A stretch of 64,000 nt of DNA from Pseudomonadales bacterium. GTDB taxonomy: Bacteria > Pseudomonadota > Gammaproteobacteria > Pseudomonadales > Azotimanducaceae. The stretch is from positions 1 to 64,000 of the forward strand of contig JANQPF010000005.1 of assembly GCA_028285415.1 (NCBI GenBank). The letters are read 5' to 3'. Shown piece after piece: positions 8,479 to 18,341 of the stretch; position 1 is the stretch's first letter; every line of letters begins with the position of its first letter. The translations under genes were made by a program, and so were the position numbers. The notes under the pieces were generated by a model, which was not told the origin of the DNA, searched no databases, and worked only from the letters and a program-made list of their open reading frames with translations.

Positions 8479-8769
8479 ATGAACATTCGACCTCTACACG
8501 ATCGTGTTGTCGTGCGCCGGTTGGACGAGGAAACCACCAGCGCTGGTGGCATCGTTTTGCCTGATTCGGCGACGGAAAAGCCGTCGCAGGGTGAAATTCT
8601 CGCGGTAGGCTCAGGCAAAATCACCGACACCGGTGACGTACGCGCGCTCGACGTCAAAGTCGGCGACAAGGTGATTTTCGGCCAGTACGCCGGCAGCACC
8701 GTGAAAATCGATGGCGAAGAGCTGTTGATCCTGAGCGAAAGCGAAATTTTTGGGGTTCTGGAAGGCTAG
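8479..8769 (+). CDS. groES: Co-chaperonin GroES
   Basis: The 96-residue lid of the GroEL chaperonin, forming a heptameric cap in the cytoplasm. It starts [14 protein letters not shown] and holds the mobile-loop segment [15 protein letters not shown] and the family's [15 protein letters not shown]; length is normal. The correct start is the ATG at 8479, not an upstream ATG at 8431, since the family starts at MNIRPL. The 5' leader carries the CIRCE operator. groEL follows after 38 nt, forming the groESL operon. Confidence 0.98.
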   Translation: MNIRPLHDRVVVRRLDEETTSAGGIVLPDSATEKPSQGEILAVGSGKITDTGDVRALDVKVGDKVIFGQYAGSTVKIDGEELLILSESEIFGVLEG

Positions 8770-8795
8770 TCCTCCAGCACGACCAACGAACTTAA

Positions 8796-10454
<1,659 letters not shown>

Positions 10455-10477
10455 ACCGCGCATGACCCAGGCTTGAG

Positions 10478-10504
10478 AAAACCCGGCTCTATGCCGGGTT
10501 TTTT
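10478..10504 (+). terminator. Intrinsic terminator of groESL
   Basis: A GC stem ACCCGGC (10481-10487) and GCCGGGT (10493-10499), extended by flanking A and T pairs, with a five-base loop and a following run of six T. It sits 24 nt after the groEL stop. Confidence 0.93.
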
Positions 10505-10622
10505 CTGTCCGGTGATCTTTTGTTTCGTTCGACGTTGTTGTCCGATTGCTGATGTCGACATACTCGCATCTCCCATTCCCTCGCCTTTCCTCGCCGCCGG
10601 TATGCGGCTCGGGCTCGGTCAC

Positions 10623-10642
10623 CGCGGACGCATGCGTCCGCG
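10623..10642. repeat. 20-bp perfect palindrome
   Basis: Arms CGCGGACGCA and TGCGTCCGCG meet without a spacer, directly upstream of the groEL-tail remnant. There is no T-tract, so it is not a terminator. It could be a cruciform or protein site, or debris of the same rearrangement; function unknown. Confidence 0.8.
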
Positions 10643-10654
10643 CATGCGCTGCGC

Positions 10655-10687
10655 CCCGATATGGGTGGCATGGGCGGTATGATGTAA
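10655..10687 (+). pseudogene. Orphan duplicate of the groEL C-terminal tail
   Basis: The codons read [10 protein letters not shown]-stop, identical in protein to the last ten residues of groEL at 10422-10454, with three synonymous base differences in 33. It is followed after 13 nt by its own GC-rich AAACCCGGC-type terminator, as the real groEL is. No upstream groEL homology is visible. It looks like the 3' end of a lost second groEL copy or an old partial tandem duplication. Confidence 0.8.
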
Positions 10688-10700
10688 TCGGTGCTCGCCC

Positions 10701-10739
10701 AAACAGATAAACCCGGCCTTCGCCGGGTTTATCTGTTTT
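10701..10739 (+). terminator. Strong palindromic terminator, probably bidirectional
   Basis: A 17-bp perfect stem (10701-10717 with 10722-10738) around a four-base loop, with A-rich left and T-rich right flanks so that it can end transcription in both directions. It serves the groEL-tail remnant on one side and the convergent secreted-protein gene ending at 10816 on the other. Confidence 0.88.
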
Positions 10740-10815
10740 GGTGCACGCCTTCCCTGGCATGCAAACCGGAAACACTCGGACATCGATGACGATGTCCGAG
10801 TGTGATAGCGGGCGG

Positions 10816-11184
10816 TTATTCCCAGATGGAGTTGATGAAGCTCTGATGGGAGTCCGTGGGGTTGGCGTAGGGCACATAGGTGCTGCTGGAACCGCTGTCG
10901 TAGCCCGTGGAGCCGCTGTTCCACGAAGGCTGTACCGGCGTCAGCTCGTAGTAGTCGAGGCTGGGCTCGAGGTAGCCGTTTTCGCTGTAGATGACGTTGC
11001 CGTAGGCATCGACCTGCGAGTCGTAGGCGTACGGGTTCGTATAGTGGATGTTGCCCCACTGGTCCTGCATCTGCAGTCCGTAGGGGTCGATCACGCCCCA
11101 GTTGTTGTAGTCCTGCGCGAACGCAGAACCGGCAGTGCAGAGCAAAATGGTGACAGTTGCGATTTTCTTGATGATGGTTTTCAT
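10816..11184 (-). CDS. Small secreted protein rich in Tyr, Asn and Ser
   Basis: A 122-residue protein I do not recognise. It has a clear Sec signal peptide (MKTIIKKIATVTILLCTAG, cleavage after AFA, before QDY). The mature part is low in Lys and Arg and rich in Tyr, Asn, Ser, Gly and Asp, with repeated NPYAYD/DAYGN-like turns, suggesting an extended or surface-exposed polypeptide. The ATG at 11184 is chosen over one at 11238 because GAGGAG lies about 7 nt upstream and the signal peptide begins there. It is a single-gene unit facing the terminator at 10701-10739. Confidence 0.82.
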   Translation of the reverse strand: MKTIIKKIATVTILLCTAGSAFAQDYNNWGVIDPYGLQMQDQWGNIHYTNPYAYDSQVDAYGNVIYSENGYLEPSLDYYELTPVQPSWNSGSTGYDSGSSSTYVPYANPTDSHQSFINSIWE

Positions 11185-11390
11185 GGCGTATCTCCTCAGT
11201 CTGTTGGTGGTTGCCCGCGCTACCTCATTGGGCTTCAATCACTAAGGCGTCAAGCCGGGCGAAAGTGGATCAAAAAAATTTCGCACTTGTCCGCATGCCC
11301 CAATGCGCGGTCTGGGATGGGTGGTACGCTCGCCGTCCTTTCGCTATATTCTCGCCGTCCAAATAACAAATAGCCGGGATTGGGGGCGTC

Positions 11391-12044
11391 ATGGAATTTA
11401 TCGATTACCTGTCACGTTGGGTGCATATGCTGGCCGGCGTGGCGTGGATAGGATTGCTGTACTACTTCAACTTCGTGCAAACGGAGTATTTCAAGGAAGC
11501 GGATGGAGATGCGCGCGTTGATGCCTTCTCCAAACTGGTTCCCCGGGCGTTGTGGTGGTTTCGCTGGGCCGCGATGCTGACCTTCCTCACCGGTGTGGTG
11601 ATGCTGGGAATTCGAGGCGCGAACGTCACCGCCGACATCACCGTTGGGGCGGTGCTCGGCACGCTGATGTTCTTGAACGTGTGGCTGATCATCTGGCCGA
11701 ATCAGCGGATTGTCATTGCCTCCAACCAGGCGGTCGCCGGGGGCGGCGAAGCGGATCCGGCAGCCGCGGGCGCAGCGCCCAAGGCAGCGCTCGCTTCCCG
11801 GACCAACACGCTCTTCTCAATCCCGATGCTCTATCTGATGGGCTCCGGAATTCACTTTCCGGCGCCGGGTGGCAACATGCTGAGCGCCAACACCCTGCCG
11901 GTGATCATTGCGCTGGTGATTGTCGGGGTGCTCGAGCTCAATGCCATCTTTGGCAAGCAGGGTCCGATGACCACAGTCAAAGGGGTGATCTCCTGCGGTG
12001 TCGGCCTCACCGTGATTCTGGCAGGCCTGCTCTGGTTCATGTAG
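11391..12044 (+). CDS. Urate hydroxylase PuuD-type membrane domain protein
   Basis: An inner membrane protein of 217 residues matching the N-terminal membrane domain of PuuD-type urate hydroxylases: WVHMLAGVAWIGLLYYFNFVQ at 10-30 and PRALWWFRWAAMLTFLTG near 50. Several conserved histidines and aromatic residues in the helices suggest haem or quinone interaction. Full PuuD carries a C-terminal cytochrome c domain with a CxxCH motif; this protein ends after the last helix (LTVILAGLLWFM) and has none. Uric acid oxidation is therefore uncertain, and no purine-degradation gene is adjacent. An intrinsic terminator follows. Confidence 0.8.
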   Translation: MEFIDYLSRWVHMLAGVAWIGLLYYFNFVQTEYFKEADGDARVDAFSKLVPRALWWFRWAAMLTFLTGVVMLGIRGANVTADITVGAVLGTLMFLNVWLIIWPNQRIVIASNQAVAGGGEADPAAAGAAPKAALASRTNTLFSIPMLYLMGSGIHFPAPGGNMLSANTLPVIIALVIVGVLELNAIFGKQGPMTTVKGVISCGVGLTVILAGLLWFM

Positions 12045-12060
12045 CGACCTGACTGTCGAC

Positions 12061-12090
12061 AAAAGGCCTGCGTTTTGCAGGCCTTTTTTT
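12061..12090 (+). terminator. Intrinsic terminator after the PuuD-like gene
   Basis: Stem AAAAGGCCTGC (12061-12071) with GCAGGCCTTTT (12077-12087), five-base loop, and nine consecutive T residues. It lies 17 nt after the stop codon. Confidence 0.95.
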
Positions 12091-12149
12091 TTGTCGCGCC
12101 GATTCTATACTTGCGCACGTTGTTTTCTTGCCGCTTGTAAGGAGTGACC

Positions 12150-12908
12150 ATGAGCGATCGTCGCAGCCCAGACTTGTCCACCGACAGTGGTGACAGCTAC
12201 CGTCGGAGCGGAGGTAGTCGTCGCGGCGCTGCCGCCAGCGGTGGCGGCGGTGGCGGTGGTGGTGTTGGGCGTCAGCTCGGTACTAACCTCTTGATTGCTG
12301 TCCTCATCGGCGGCCTGGTGCTGTCCGGCTGGTTCATCGCCAATCAACAGCAGATGCTGACGGAGGAGCAGTCCAAGCTTGCCGACGCGGGCCAGCGTCT
12401 CAACAACCTGGAATCCCGACTCATGGCAACCGATTCCGCGTTGTCGCAGGGAGGTGAAGATACGCAGCAGCAGATTGGCCTCTGGGAATCGGAGATTCGC
12501 AAGCTCTGGGCGGTGTCCAACGAACGCAACAAGAAGTGGATTCAGGACAACCAGAAAGCGGTCGAAGGGATCCGGGGCACGCTCAACGGCATTGAAGCCT
12601 CCAACCGCGACATGAACGCGGCGGTCGGCCGGCACGAATCGGCGTTTGCGCAGCAGCAGGCCATGATCGACCAGCTGGCCAGTCTGGAAATGCAGATGCA
12701 GCAGATTGTGCGTGGTCAGCGCGATCTGGTGGACAAGGTCAACGCAGCCAATCAGGCGGTCGCCAGCCTGCGCGCCAACGTTTCTGACAAGGTGGATGAC
12801 AATGCGGAGGCCATCCAGGCCATCGACGCCTATCGTGTGGCGGTGAACTCCCGCCTGGCGGAAATCGAACGGCGGCTCGGTATGCTGGGCGGTACCCCCG
12901 GCGGATAG
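12150..12908 (+). CDS. Single-pass membrane protein with long coiled coil, function unknown
   Basis: A 252-residue protein with a polar, Ser/Arg-rich N terminus, a run of eight glycines (31-38), one transmembrane helix at about 44-65 and then about 180 residues of heptad-rich, Gln/Asn/Ala/Glu helix ending in Gly/Pro. The topology suggests an N-terminal cytoplasmic tail and a periplasmic coiled coil. I do not recognise the family. ATG 12150 is preceded by AAGGAG, which decides the start over an in-frame GTG 6 nt earlier inside that site. The GAF/HD-GYP gene follows after 142 nt on the same strand. Confidence 0.82.
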   Translation: MSDRRSPDLSTDSGDSYRRSGGSRRGAAASGGGGGGGGVGRQLGTNLLIAVLIGGLVLSGWFIANQQQMLTEEQSKLADAGQRLNNLESRLMATDSALSQGGEDTQQQIGLWESEIRKLWAVSNERNKKWIQDNQKAVEGIRGTLNGIEASNRDMNAAVGRHESAFAQQQAMIDQLASLEMQMQQIVRGQRDLVDKVNAANQAVASLRANVSDKVDDNAEAIQAIDAYRVAVNSRLAEIERRLGMLGGTPGG

Positions 12909-13050
12909 GTGTCCCGCCTGCCTTGGAGGCCCGTTCGTCGCCCTCCAGGTCATTGAAAACTAGCGAGTTTTCTACGCAAATGTGAACCCGTTCCGCGGCC
13001 GGGCATGATCTGGAGTCATACTTCCGTCTCATTCGGCACGCGGACTGTAG

Positions 13051-14910
13051 ATGGGTAGCCATCCTCCGATACTGATTACGGCAGCAACGGAAGAGACGTT
13101 GGCGCTTCAGGCGCGACAGCGTGGCTGGCGCGTGACCGAAACCGTTCCCGCCGACACGCTCGATGCCATGCTGGTAGGGCTTGTGTACGCGCCGGTGTTT
13201 GACGACGTCGCGGCGCTGCGGCGGCAGTATCCGCATGCGGTGCTGATTGATGCCGTGGCGGAGGGTAGCGCCGCTGACTTCAGCCTGCACGACGGCGTGC
13301 GGGTGCGCCAGGTGCCGCAGCTCCTCGCCTTTGCCGAAAGCTTTCTCAGCCGCAGCGCCAAAGTCACAGAACTCGTTAAAGACGTTGGTCTACGCCGGCG
13401 GCGCATGCATCAGCTGAACGAGATTTCCATGGCGTTGACCGGCCGCATGTCGCAGCAGGAACTCCTGCAGACGATCCTCTCCGAAGCACGCCGCATCGCC
13501 AGCTGTGAGGCAGGGTCGCTGTTCCTGGTCGAGCAGGGCAGTGATGAGACCCACGCGCTGGTCTTCAAGCTCGCACAGAACGATGTCGTCGAGTTTCCCT
13601 TCGTGGAAACCAAGCTTGCCCTCACCCGCGAGTCCATTGCGGGTTACGTGGCGCTCACCGGCGATGAGCTGAATATCCGCGACGTCTACACGTTGTCCGC
13701 TGACCTGCCCTATCGCTTCAACCGATCGTTCGACGATCGCAACGGTTACCGAACCCGGTCCGTCCTCACGATCGCCATGCGCGACCACCGCGACGAGGTG
13801 GTTGGCGTGCTGCAGTTCATCAACCGGGTGAATCCGGACAGTGGGCTCATTGAAGACTTCGGTGAAGAAAACGCCGAGGTGCTGCGCGCCATTGCGAGTC
13901 AGGCGGCGGTTTCCATTCAGAAAAACGCGCTGATCGAGAACATCAACGAGCTTTTCGAGAGCTTCGTACAGGCGAGCGTGAAAACCATCGAACAACGCGA
14001 TCCCGCCACCAGCGGACACTCCGGACGGGTCGCCGAGACGACGGTTGCGCTCCTCGAAGCGTTGCCTTCGAGTGGGCTGCCGGCCTTCCGCAATCTCGAG
14101 CTTTCTGCCGAGCATATACGCGAAGTGCGCTATGCAGCACTGCTGCACGATTTCGGCAAAATTGGCGTGCCCGAGAACGTGCTCGTCAAATCACACAAGC
14201 TTTCTGCCGACCGCCTGGAGATCATCCACTATCGCATCGAGCTGCAGAAAGAACGGCTGCGGCGGCGTGCGTTGGAGCAGGAGCTCGATCTTCTGCATCA
14301 CACTCGCCTTGATCAGGACGTGGCGCGACGCCGCGTGCACCGTCAGCTCGAGAAACAGCTCTCCATGCTGGATGACTATTACGACTGGATCCAACGCGCC
14401 AACCAGCCCAACGTGCTCGACAAAGGCGAGTTTGGACATCTTGCGGACATTCGTAACTATCGGTTCGAAGAGTTCGACGGCACGATCGGCGGCGTCATCA
14501 ACGATGCGGATCTCCTTGCGCTGTCGGTCCGCAGGGGCAGCCTGACCCCGGACGAGCGGCGCCAGATACAGGACCACGTCGTGTTTACCCAGGAGTTTCT
14601 AGCGGTGCTGCCCTGGCCGCCGGAGCTTGCTTCGGTGCCCGAGATTGCCGGTGCACATCATGAGCGCATCGACGGCAGCGGCTACCCCCGCGGTCTGGTC
14701 GGGGAGCAGATCCCGCTGGCCAGCCGGGTGATGGCCGTGTGCGATGTGTATGACGCGTTGACCGCCATGGATCGCCCCTACAAGCCGGCCATGAGCATGG
14801 ATGCTGCGTTTGCCATCCTGCATGAAGAGGCGGAGCGCGGCCTGCTCGATCGCGACATGGTGGAAGTCTTTCTGAAAAGCGGCACCTACAAGCTGCCGGA
14901 AGCCGTCTGA
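13051..14910 (+). CDS. GAF domain HD-GYP cyclic-di-GMP phosphodiesterase
   Basis: A cytoplasmic 619-residue protein predicted to hydrolyse cyclic di-GMP. Residues 1-105 look like a receiver-like Rossmann fold without a clear phosphoacceptor; 130-290 are a GAF domain; 300-600 the HD-GYP domain. Metal and catalytic motifs are present: His323 (GHSGR), HD at 366-367 (LLHDFGKIGVPE), His509, HH at 536-537 and GYP at 544-546 (HHERIDGSGYP). About 100 extra helical residues separate the HD and HH motifs compared with compact HD-GYP proteins; similar insertions occur in a known GAF/HD subgroup. Substrate and sensory ligand are inferred. Confidence 0.88.
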   Translation: MGSHPPILITAATEETLALQARQRGWRVTETVPADTLDAMLVGLVYAPVFDDVAALRRQYPHAVLIDAVAEGSAADFSLHDGVRVRQVPQLLAFAESFLSRSAKVTELVKDVGLRRRRMHQLNEISMALTGRMSQQELLQTILSEARRIASCEAGSLFLVEQGSDETHALVFKLAQNDVVEFPFVETKLALTRESIAGYVALTGDELNIRDVYTLSADLPYRFNRSFDDRNGYRTRSVLTIAMRDHRDEVVGVLQFINRVNPDSGLIEDFGEENAEVLRAIASQAAVSIQKNALIENINELFESFVQASVKTIEQRDPATSGHSGRVAETTVALLEALPSSGLPAFRNLELSAEHIREVRYAALLHDFGKIGVPENVLVKSHKLSADRLEIIHYRIELQKERLRRRALEQELDLLHHTRLDQDVARRRVHRQLEKQLSMLDDYYDWIQRANQPNVLDKGEFGHLADIRNYRFEEFDGTIGGVINDADLLALSVRRGSLTPDERRQIQDHVVFTQEFLAVLPWPPELASVPEIAGAHHERIDGSGYPRGLVGEQIPLASRVMAVCDVYDALTAMDRPYKPAMSMDAAFAILHEEAERGLLDRDMVEVFLKSGTYKLPEAV

Positions 14911-14915
14911 CCCGG

Positions 14916-15578
14916 CTACTCCGAGTCCCACTGCTCGAGTACGGAAACTTCAATCTGCCGACGCTGACCGCGCCGGTTCTCCTCGAAGACGACCCCAACC
15001 TCGGTGATGGCAATGACCTTGAGGCCCTGGAATGAGTCACCGGCGGTGAGCCGCTGGCCGTTGACCACAATCGCGCACAGTCTCGGATCGTCCGTGTAGA
15101 TGTGAGTCGAGTAGCTGAATCCGTCGTAGAGAATGCGCTCGGATGCCGGAAGGTCCCTTAACGCGATGGGCGGTGCTGCCGCGGGTGCTGGTTGCTGCTC
15201 GCGGGTCTCGGGCGCGGGGGTCGGTCGTGCTGGAGAGGGTGCCGGTGCGCTGTCTGCAGGTACCCTCTGCGCTGCGGTCTGCGGTTCCGTGGCTGTGGCC
15301 GCGGCGGGCGTCGGATTAGTCGCCGTTTCCGCGGGCGCCGATGTCTCGGTTGCGGGAATGGGCTGAAGGGTCTCGTTCGTGGGCCCTGTTGCCACCTGCT
15401 GCTCGTCCTCTGTCGCGCTCAAGTAGATCCACGCGACAAGACCCAGATTGATGAGGATGACCATCACCAATCCTGCGGCCAGCCAGGTTGGCACGCCGCG
15501 TCGCGGCGGCTGCAGGCTGACGCCGGTCTGCGTTTCTTCGATCTGATTCTTTTTCAGCGCGTCTAAGATGTACGACAT
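14916..15578 (-). CDS. gspB: GspB/ExeB-like type II secretion accessory protein
   Basis: GspB works with the ATPase GspA to insert the type II secretin into the outer membrane through the peptidoglycan. The 220 residues show the family's start (MSYILDALKKN), one transmembrane helix at 31-53, an Ala/Pro/Thr-rich periplasmic linker (about 70-140) and a C-terminal beta domain (about 145-215) with the DLP...YSTHIYTDDP and VNGQRLTAGDSF segments typical of the family. It follows gspA by 3 nt. The remaining gsp genes are not in the window. Confidence 0.9.
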   Translation of the reverse strand: MSYILDALKKNQIEETQTGVSLQPPRRGVPTWLAAGLVMVILINLGLVAWIYLSATEDEQQVATGPTNETLQPIPATETSAPAETATNPTPAAATATEPQTAAQRVPADSAPAPSPARPTPAPETREQQPAPAAAPPIALRDLPASERILYDGFSYSTHIYTDDPRLCAIVVNGQRLTAGDSFQGLKVIAITEVGVVFEENRRGQRRQIEVSVLEQWDSE

Positions 15579-15581
15579 GAG

Positions 15582-17303
15582 TCAGGTCCGCAGCTTCGGC
15601 GCTGGTAAATCCAATCGGTCGCTCAGCCGTATCCACGTCAGCGGGCCGACGATCCCGTCAGCCAGCAATCCTTCCGTCATCTGGAACTCGACGACGGCAT
15701 CCCGCAGATCGGGCCCGAAGCTGCTGGAAGGCGCGCCGAGGTTGGCGTTCGGCACGAGCTCCTGGAGGCGTTCGTGTAGCCAGCGCACGGAGGGGTGGTT
15801 GTCGCCTTCGCGGAGGCTCCCGTTGTAGTCCGGCGGCGTCTGCCACAGCATGACGTATGCGCCAAACCAGCTGTCGCGCAGATCCCGCGGCGTAATGCGT
15901 TCGGTTCGCTCGCCGATACGCAGATCATAGTATGTGCCGTCAAAGCTCAGCAGCGCGCCGTAGTAAGGCCCGGCCTGCTCGTTGTCCCACAGCTCGATGA
16001 TCACGGGGGTGTTGAGTGCGTTGACCTCGCTCCACCCGCCACGCCGGCTCAGGCATTGCAGGCCAACCGATGGCGCGAAGTCACAGGGTATCTGCGCGCC
16101 CTGGGCGTCGAAGCTGCTGCCCCAGGCGTCGAAGACGGCCTGGTAAGCCAGTCTTCGGACGGCGTAGGTGGGGCCGGCAGGTCGTGACAGATCTGCCGGT
16201 GGCGGAACCTCACCCCGGGACGCCGGTGGCGTACCTTCACTATCCGACCGTCCCGCGGTCTGCTGTATCGGCGGGACGTCGGCGTCCCTGTCGCTACTCG
16301 ATTGGGGTGATGCATCGAGGGACGGGGAAGGTGATCGGGAAGGGAAGCTGGCACGCGGCTCTTCCATGGTGACGCTCGCCTGTGCCGGCACGGGATCGGC
16401 GGAATCGCGCGAGAAATACGCCCAGATCATTGCAGCCAGTGCCACCACGACGATGGTGCCGGCTGCGCCCAGATAGCGCAGCCTGTTGCGGCGGGCGCTG
16501 CCGAAAATTTCCCTGGCGGCGTTGCGCACGAGCGCGGGTGATACTTGATAGCGATTCTCGACGTAGGCGCCGAGCATGGCGCGATCCGCAATGACGTTGA
16601 GCAGACGCGGCGTCCCTTTGGACAGCCGGTACAGCGCCCTCACGGCGCCTGTCGTGAAGATGCCGGGATTGCCGCCCGCTCGCGCCAGCCGGTGGGCGAT
16701 GTAATCACCGACCTCGTTTCTACTCAGGGGCTGCAGGTGATAGCGGGCGGTGATGCGCTGGGCCAGCTGGCGCAGCTCCGTGCGGTCCAGCATGTCGGCA
16801 AGCTCCGGCTGGCCGAGGAGAATGATCCGCAGCAGTTTCTTGTCGTTGGTTTCGAGATTGGTCAGCAGACGGATCTGCTCGAGCACGGCCGGTGATAGGT
16901 TCTGTGCTTCGTCGATGATCACAACCGTGCTGCGCCCGGCCTGATGGGTTTTGAGGAGATGCTTGTTGAGAACGTCGATGTACTGCTTGACGGTCTGTAG
17001 TTCGCCGCGGGGATACAGGACACCCAGCTCGTCGCAGAGTGATTCGAGAAGCTCGCGTACGGTCAGTCTCGGATTGAGAATGAACGCGACGTCGAGGTCC
17101 GGCGGCGTACGATCGAGAAGATTGCGCAGGAGCGTGGTTTTACCCGTGCCAACCTCGCCGGTAATCAGCACGAAGCCGCCGTGCTGAAAACCGTACATCA
17201 GATGGGCTAACGCTTCGTTGTGCGCGTCGCTCAGAAACAGGAAGCTGGGGTCCGGCGCAATCGAAAACGGTTCTTGGTTGAGGCCGAAGTGTTCCTGGTA
17301 CAT
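15582..17303 (-). CDS. gspA: GspA/ExeA-like ATPase with peptidoglycan-binding domain
   Basis: An inner membrane ATPase of 573 residues for type II secretin assembly. An AAA-type ATPase (MYQEHFGLNQEPFSIAPDP start) holds Walker A GEVGTGKT at 49-56 and Walker B VVIIDEAQNL with D131/E132. A transmembrane helix lies near 279-297, then a Pro/Ser-rich linker, and the C terminus (about 515-573) is a peptidoglycan-binding fold (VRWLHERLQEL, DGIVGPLTW). Domain order matches ExeA. It sits between the acyltransferase gene (21 nt upstream) and gspB (3 nt downstream). Confidence 0.93.
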   Translation of the reverse strand: MYQEHFGLNQEPFSIAPDPSFLFLSDAHNEALAHLMYGFQHGGFVLITGEVGTGKTTLLRNLLDRTPPDLDVAFILNPRLTVRELLESLCDELGVLYPRGELQTVKQYIDVLNKHLLKTHQAGRSTVVIIDEAQNLSPAVLEQIRLLTNLETNDKKLLRIILLGQPELADMLDRTELRQLAQRITARYHLQPLSRNEVGDYIAHRLARAGGNPGIFTTGAVRALYRLSKGTPRLLNVIADRAMLGAYVENRYQVSPALVRNAAREIFGSARRNRLRYLGAAGTIVVVALAAMIWAYFSRDSADPVPAQASVTMEEPRASFPSRSPSPSLDASPQSSSDRDADVPPIQQTAGRSDSEGTPPASRGEVPPPADLSRPAGPTYAVRRLAYQAVFDAWGSSFDAQGAQIPCDFAPSVGLQCLSRRGGWSEVNALNTPVIIELWDNEQAGPYYGALLSFDGTYYDLRIGERTERITPRDLRDSWFGAYVMLWQTPPDYNGSLREGDNHPSVRWLHERLQELVPNANLGAPSSSFGPDLRDAVVEFQMTEGLLADGIVGPLTWIRLSDRLDLPAPKLRT

Positions 17304-17324
17304 GGCGGGCGGCTCTGACGCGGA

Positions 17325-18218
17325 TCAGGCAGCCTGCCGTTCGGCAAGCCGCTCTTTGGTCTGGCTGATACGGTTGTCCTTGTCTGCCCACAGCGTTCTC
17401 ACCCACTGGGCAAGCTCAGCGCGTCGTTCGTTTTCATCCGACGCAAGCACATGTGACGGTATATCGTGCGGCTGCACTTCAAACTCCACCTGACCACATT
17501 TGCCTTGCAGGAATTCCCAGAATGTCGGCACGCCGCCGGGATAGACGATGGTCACGTCGAGCAGTTTGTGGAGATACTCGTCCATGTCCTCCAGCACGTA
17601 GCCCAGGCCACCTATTTTGGGCCTCAGCAGGTGCTGGTATTCGCTTCGTTGGCGCTCATGTTTTTCCGGAGTATTTCGCGTGCCCTCCACAAAATTCAGA
17701 ATTGTGGTCGGGTGGTTTTGAAAACCGTCACACGCTGCCTTGACGTTGTCCCTGTCGGCGTTGCGCAGCTCCGGATTGGCCTTGATTTGCGCTTTCGTCA
17801 CGCGCTTTACATAGGGAAAGCCGAGAATTTTCATTGCCAGGCCGATGCCGGGCACCCAGATCAACTGCTCCTTGGTAAAAAACTTGAGTGGCGGGATCAC
17901 ACCGTAGAGATACGACTGCAGGATCAGAATGTCTGTCCAGCTCTGGTGATTCGAGATCACCAGATACCACTTTTCCGGAGACATCGTTTCTTCCTCACGC
18001 CAGTCCACGTTGACGCGAGTCAGACCCAGGCGTTCGATCATGTGGCGGTTGCTGTTGGTCCACCAGAGAATGATTTTGTCCATCTTCTGCTTGTGTCTTC
18101 TGAGCGCCTCGTCGCGCTTCCACAGCAGCTGGATGGTCCACCACGTGAGCGGGATATAGACAACAAACGTTGCAATGGCGATGGAGGTAATGGCGAGAAC
18201 GCCGCGAAGGAAATTCAT
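17325..18218 (-). CDS. Acyltransferase of the PlsC family (YihG-like)
   Basis: A membrane-bound 1-acyl-glycerol-3-phosphate acyltransferase-type enzyme of 297 residues, closest in layout to E. coli YihG. It has an N-terminal membrane helix (about 5-32), the catalytic NHQSWTD motif (His91, Asp96) and the glycerolipid-binding VEGTR motif (178-181). The start at 18218 (MNFLRGVLAI) is where the family begins; the frame stays open upstream to 18836 but that part overlaps the divergent aminopeptidase and does not look like protein. The gene heads an operon with gspA and gspB. Acyl donor and substrate are not determinable here. Confidence 0.9.
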   Translation of the reverse strand: MNFLRGVLAITSIAIATFVVYIPLTWWTIQLLWKRDEALRRHKQKMDKIILWWTNSNRHMIERLGLTRVNVDWREEETMSPEKWYLVISNHQSWTDILILQSYLYGVIPPLKFFTKEQLIWVPGIGLAMKILGFPYVKRVTKAQIKANPELRNADRDNVKAACDGFQNHPTTILNFVEGTRNTPEKHERQRSEYQHLLRPKIGGLGYVLEDMDEYLHKLLDVTIVYPGGVPTFWEFLQGKCGQVEFEVQPHDIPSHVLASDENERRAELAQWVRTLWADKDNRISQTKERLAERQAA

Positions 18219-18341
18219 GATCGGTCGTATCGTAAGCTTGGGCTGGCTTTGACGTGGGGCGTATGGTGGCACCACCACAGGCACTGGGCAACCTGCTAGG
18301 ATGTTGACTCGCCGATTGGGCTTCTCCGTGACAGGCGCTTC

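Larger units (their letters stand above)
10505..10815. other. Gene-free stretch with a groEL-tail remnant, palindrome and terminator
   Basis: Between the groESL terminator and the next gene I see no complete coding frame. The stretch holds a 20-bp perfect palindrome (10623-10642), a diverged copy of the groEL 3' end (10655-10687) and a strong palindromic terminator (10701-10739). The first 110 bases look like unstructured spacer. Confidence 0.8.

Noticed and set aside
12955..12972. Hairpin GAAAACT-loop-AGTTTTC upstream of the HD-GYP gene
   Set aside because: It lacks a T-run and GC content, so it is not supported as a terminator.
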